NCBI GenBank assembly: GCA_027382625.1
Contig: JAJKFJ010021068.1
Location: forward strand, 1 to 64,000
Length of the DNA stretch: 64,000 bases
Source of the DNA: Tetmemena sp. SeJ-2015
Lineage: Eukaryota; Ciliophora; Spirotrichea; Sporadotrichida; Oxytrichidae
Reading direction: 5' to 3'
A program made the translations under genes and the position numbers. Under the pieces are notes generated by a model. That model did no database searches and was not told where the DNA came from. It saw only the letters and a program-made list of their open reading frames with translations. Positions 63,730-64,000 of this stretch are shown here, piece by piece. How positions within the stretch are numbered: position 1 is the first letter of the stretch; every line of letters begins with the position of its first letter.

Positions 63730-64000
63730 ATGAACAATTAAGGCGCTTAAAATCTGTCTCAACCAAAGACCACATCAACCACGACAACTCCCGCCACTCA
63801 AAATCTGGCTTAGGGCAGCACCAATACCTCTCAAACTCAAAAGCCTCTTGTTCAAGCTGCAGGAACGAATCAGATCAACTCACAGGCTTCTAATTTAGCA
63901 AATGGAACCTAATAGCAGACAGCAGTCAAAGGCAAATGTAAATGGATAGCCAGTTTAGCAGCAGACTGTACTAGCTAATGGCTAGTAGAAGACTGGAGTA
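63730..64000 (+). CDS. Q/T/N-rich protein, partial at right edge
   Basis: ATG 63730 opens MNNQGAQNLSQPKTTSTTTT and PATQNLAQGSTNTSQTQKPL, a low-complexity glutamine/threonine-rich sequence that runs off the window. Near 63930 the sensible frame shifts by one base (to QPVQQQTVLANGQQKTG), probably an indel. It starts only 106 bp after the RING/B-box gene on the same strand. No domain seen. Confidence 0.5.

Noticed and set aside
1..64000. Standard-code ORFs of 60-245 codons on both strands
   Set aside because: Most are antisense or out-of-frame shadows. With TAA/TAG as Gln and TGA as stop, different and much longer protein-like frames appear, supported by known domains.
1..64000. Macronuclear origin of the window
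   Set aside because: Macronuclear genes should have no IESs, and several conserved genes here need pointer-based deletions. Spirotrich macronuclear chromosomes are also usually far shorter than 64 kb.
1..64000. TA-bounded (Paramecium-type) IESs
   Set aside because: Several well-supported pointers (GCCA, AAATT, TGTTT) contain no TA.
1..64000. Telomere-bearing transposons (TBE type) or telomeric repeats
   Set aside because: No C4A4/G4T4 repeats and no recognisable transposase were seen in either strand.
1..64000. CRISPR arrays or prokaryotic operons
   Set aside because: No direct-repeat arrays were seen; introns, IESs and the genetic code are eukaryotic.

Overview
The window looks like germline (micronuclear) DNA of a stichotrich-type spirotrich ciliate (Oxytricha / Stylonychia / Tetmemena-like). 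Two observations support this. First, long reading frames only open up if TAA and TAG are read as glutamine and TGA is the sole stop; the ends I could place (for example the proteasome beta5 and SF-assemblin genes) stop at TGA. Second, several conserved genes are interrupted by short AT-rich inserts with no GT/AG ends, each flanked by a 3-8 bp direct repeat. Removing one repeat copy plus the insert restores the conserved protein exactly. That is the signature of internal eliminated sequences (IESs) with pointers. The pointers vary (GCCA, CTAT, TTACT, TATTT, AAATT, AAGATTAA, TGTTT, GCTA, GTA), which argues against the TA-only IESs of Paramecium. Ordinary GT...AG introns are also present. All segments I could order are unscrambled.

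Layout. 1-7 kb: fragments on the minus strand (an edge gene, a small unknown gene and an IQ-motif gene). 7-20 kb: minus-strand genes for a low-complexity protein, a thioredoxin/PDI-like membrane protein, a leucine-rich protein and a very long coiled-coil protein. 20-29 kb: a small plus-strand protein with an MGxxxCC lipidation-type N-terminus, a large unknown minus gene and a coiled-coil minus gene. 29-33 kb: SF-assemblin, a small acidic-tailed gene and two near-identical copies of one 5' coding segment. 31.8-37.5 kb: a large, badly broken plus-strand gene. 37.8-41.2 kb: an oxysterol-binding-related protein with an unusual VPS13-like segment. 42-48 kb: LRRC9. 48.5-52.9 kb: a NEK-type kinase. 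53-55 kb: an unknown minus gene and proteasome beta5. 55.5-63.6 kb: a kinesin followed by a RING/B-box protein. A Q/T-rich gene runs off the right edge.

The gene set is rich in cytoskeletal and ciliary components (SF-assemblin, LRRC9, kinesin, NEK kinase, long coiled coils), as expected for a ciliate, but the neighbours do not form an operon and probably end up on separate macronuclear chromosomes. Many single-base frame jumps, mostly in T or A runs, look like residual long-read assembly errors, so the CDS spans below are gene extents and not clean open frames. No tRNA, rRNA, CRISPR array or recognisable transposon was found.
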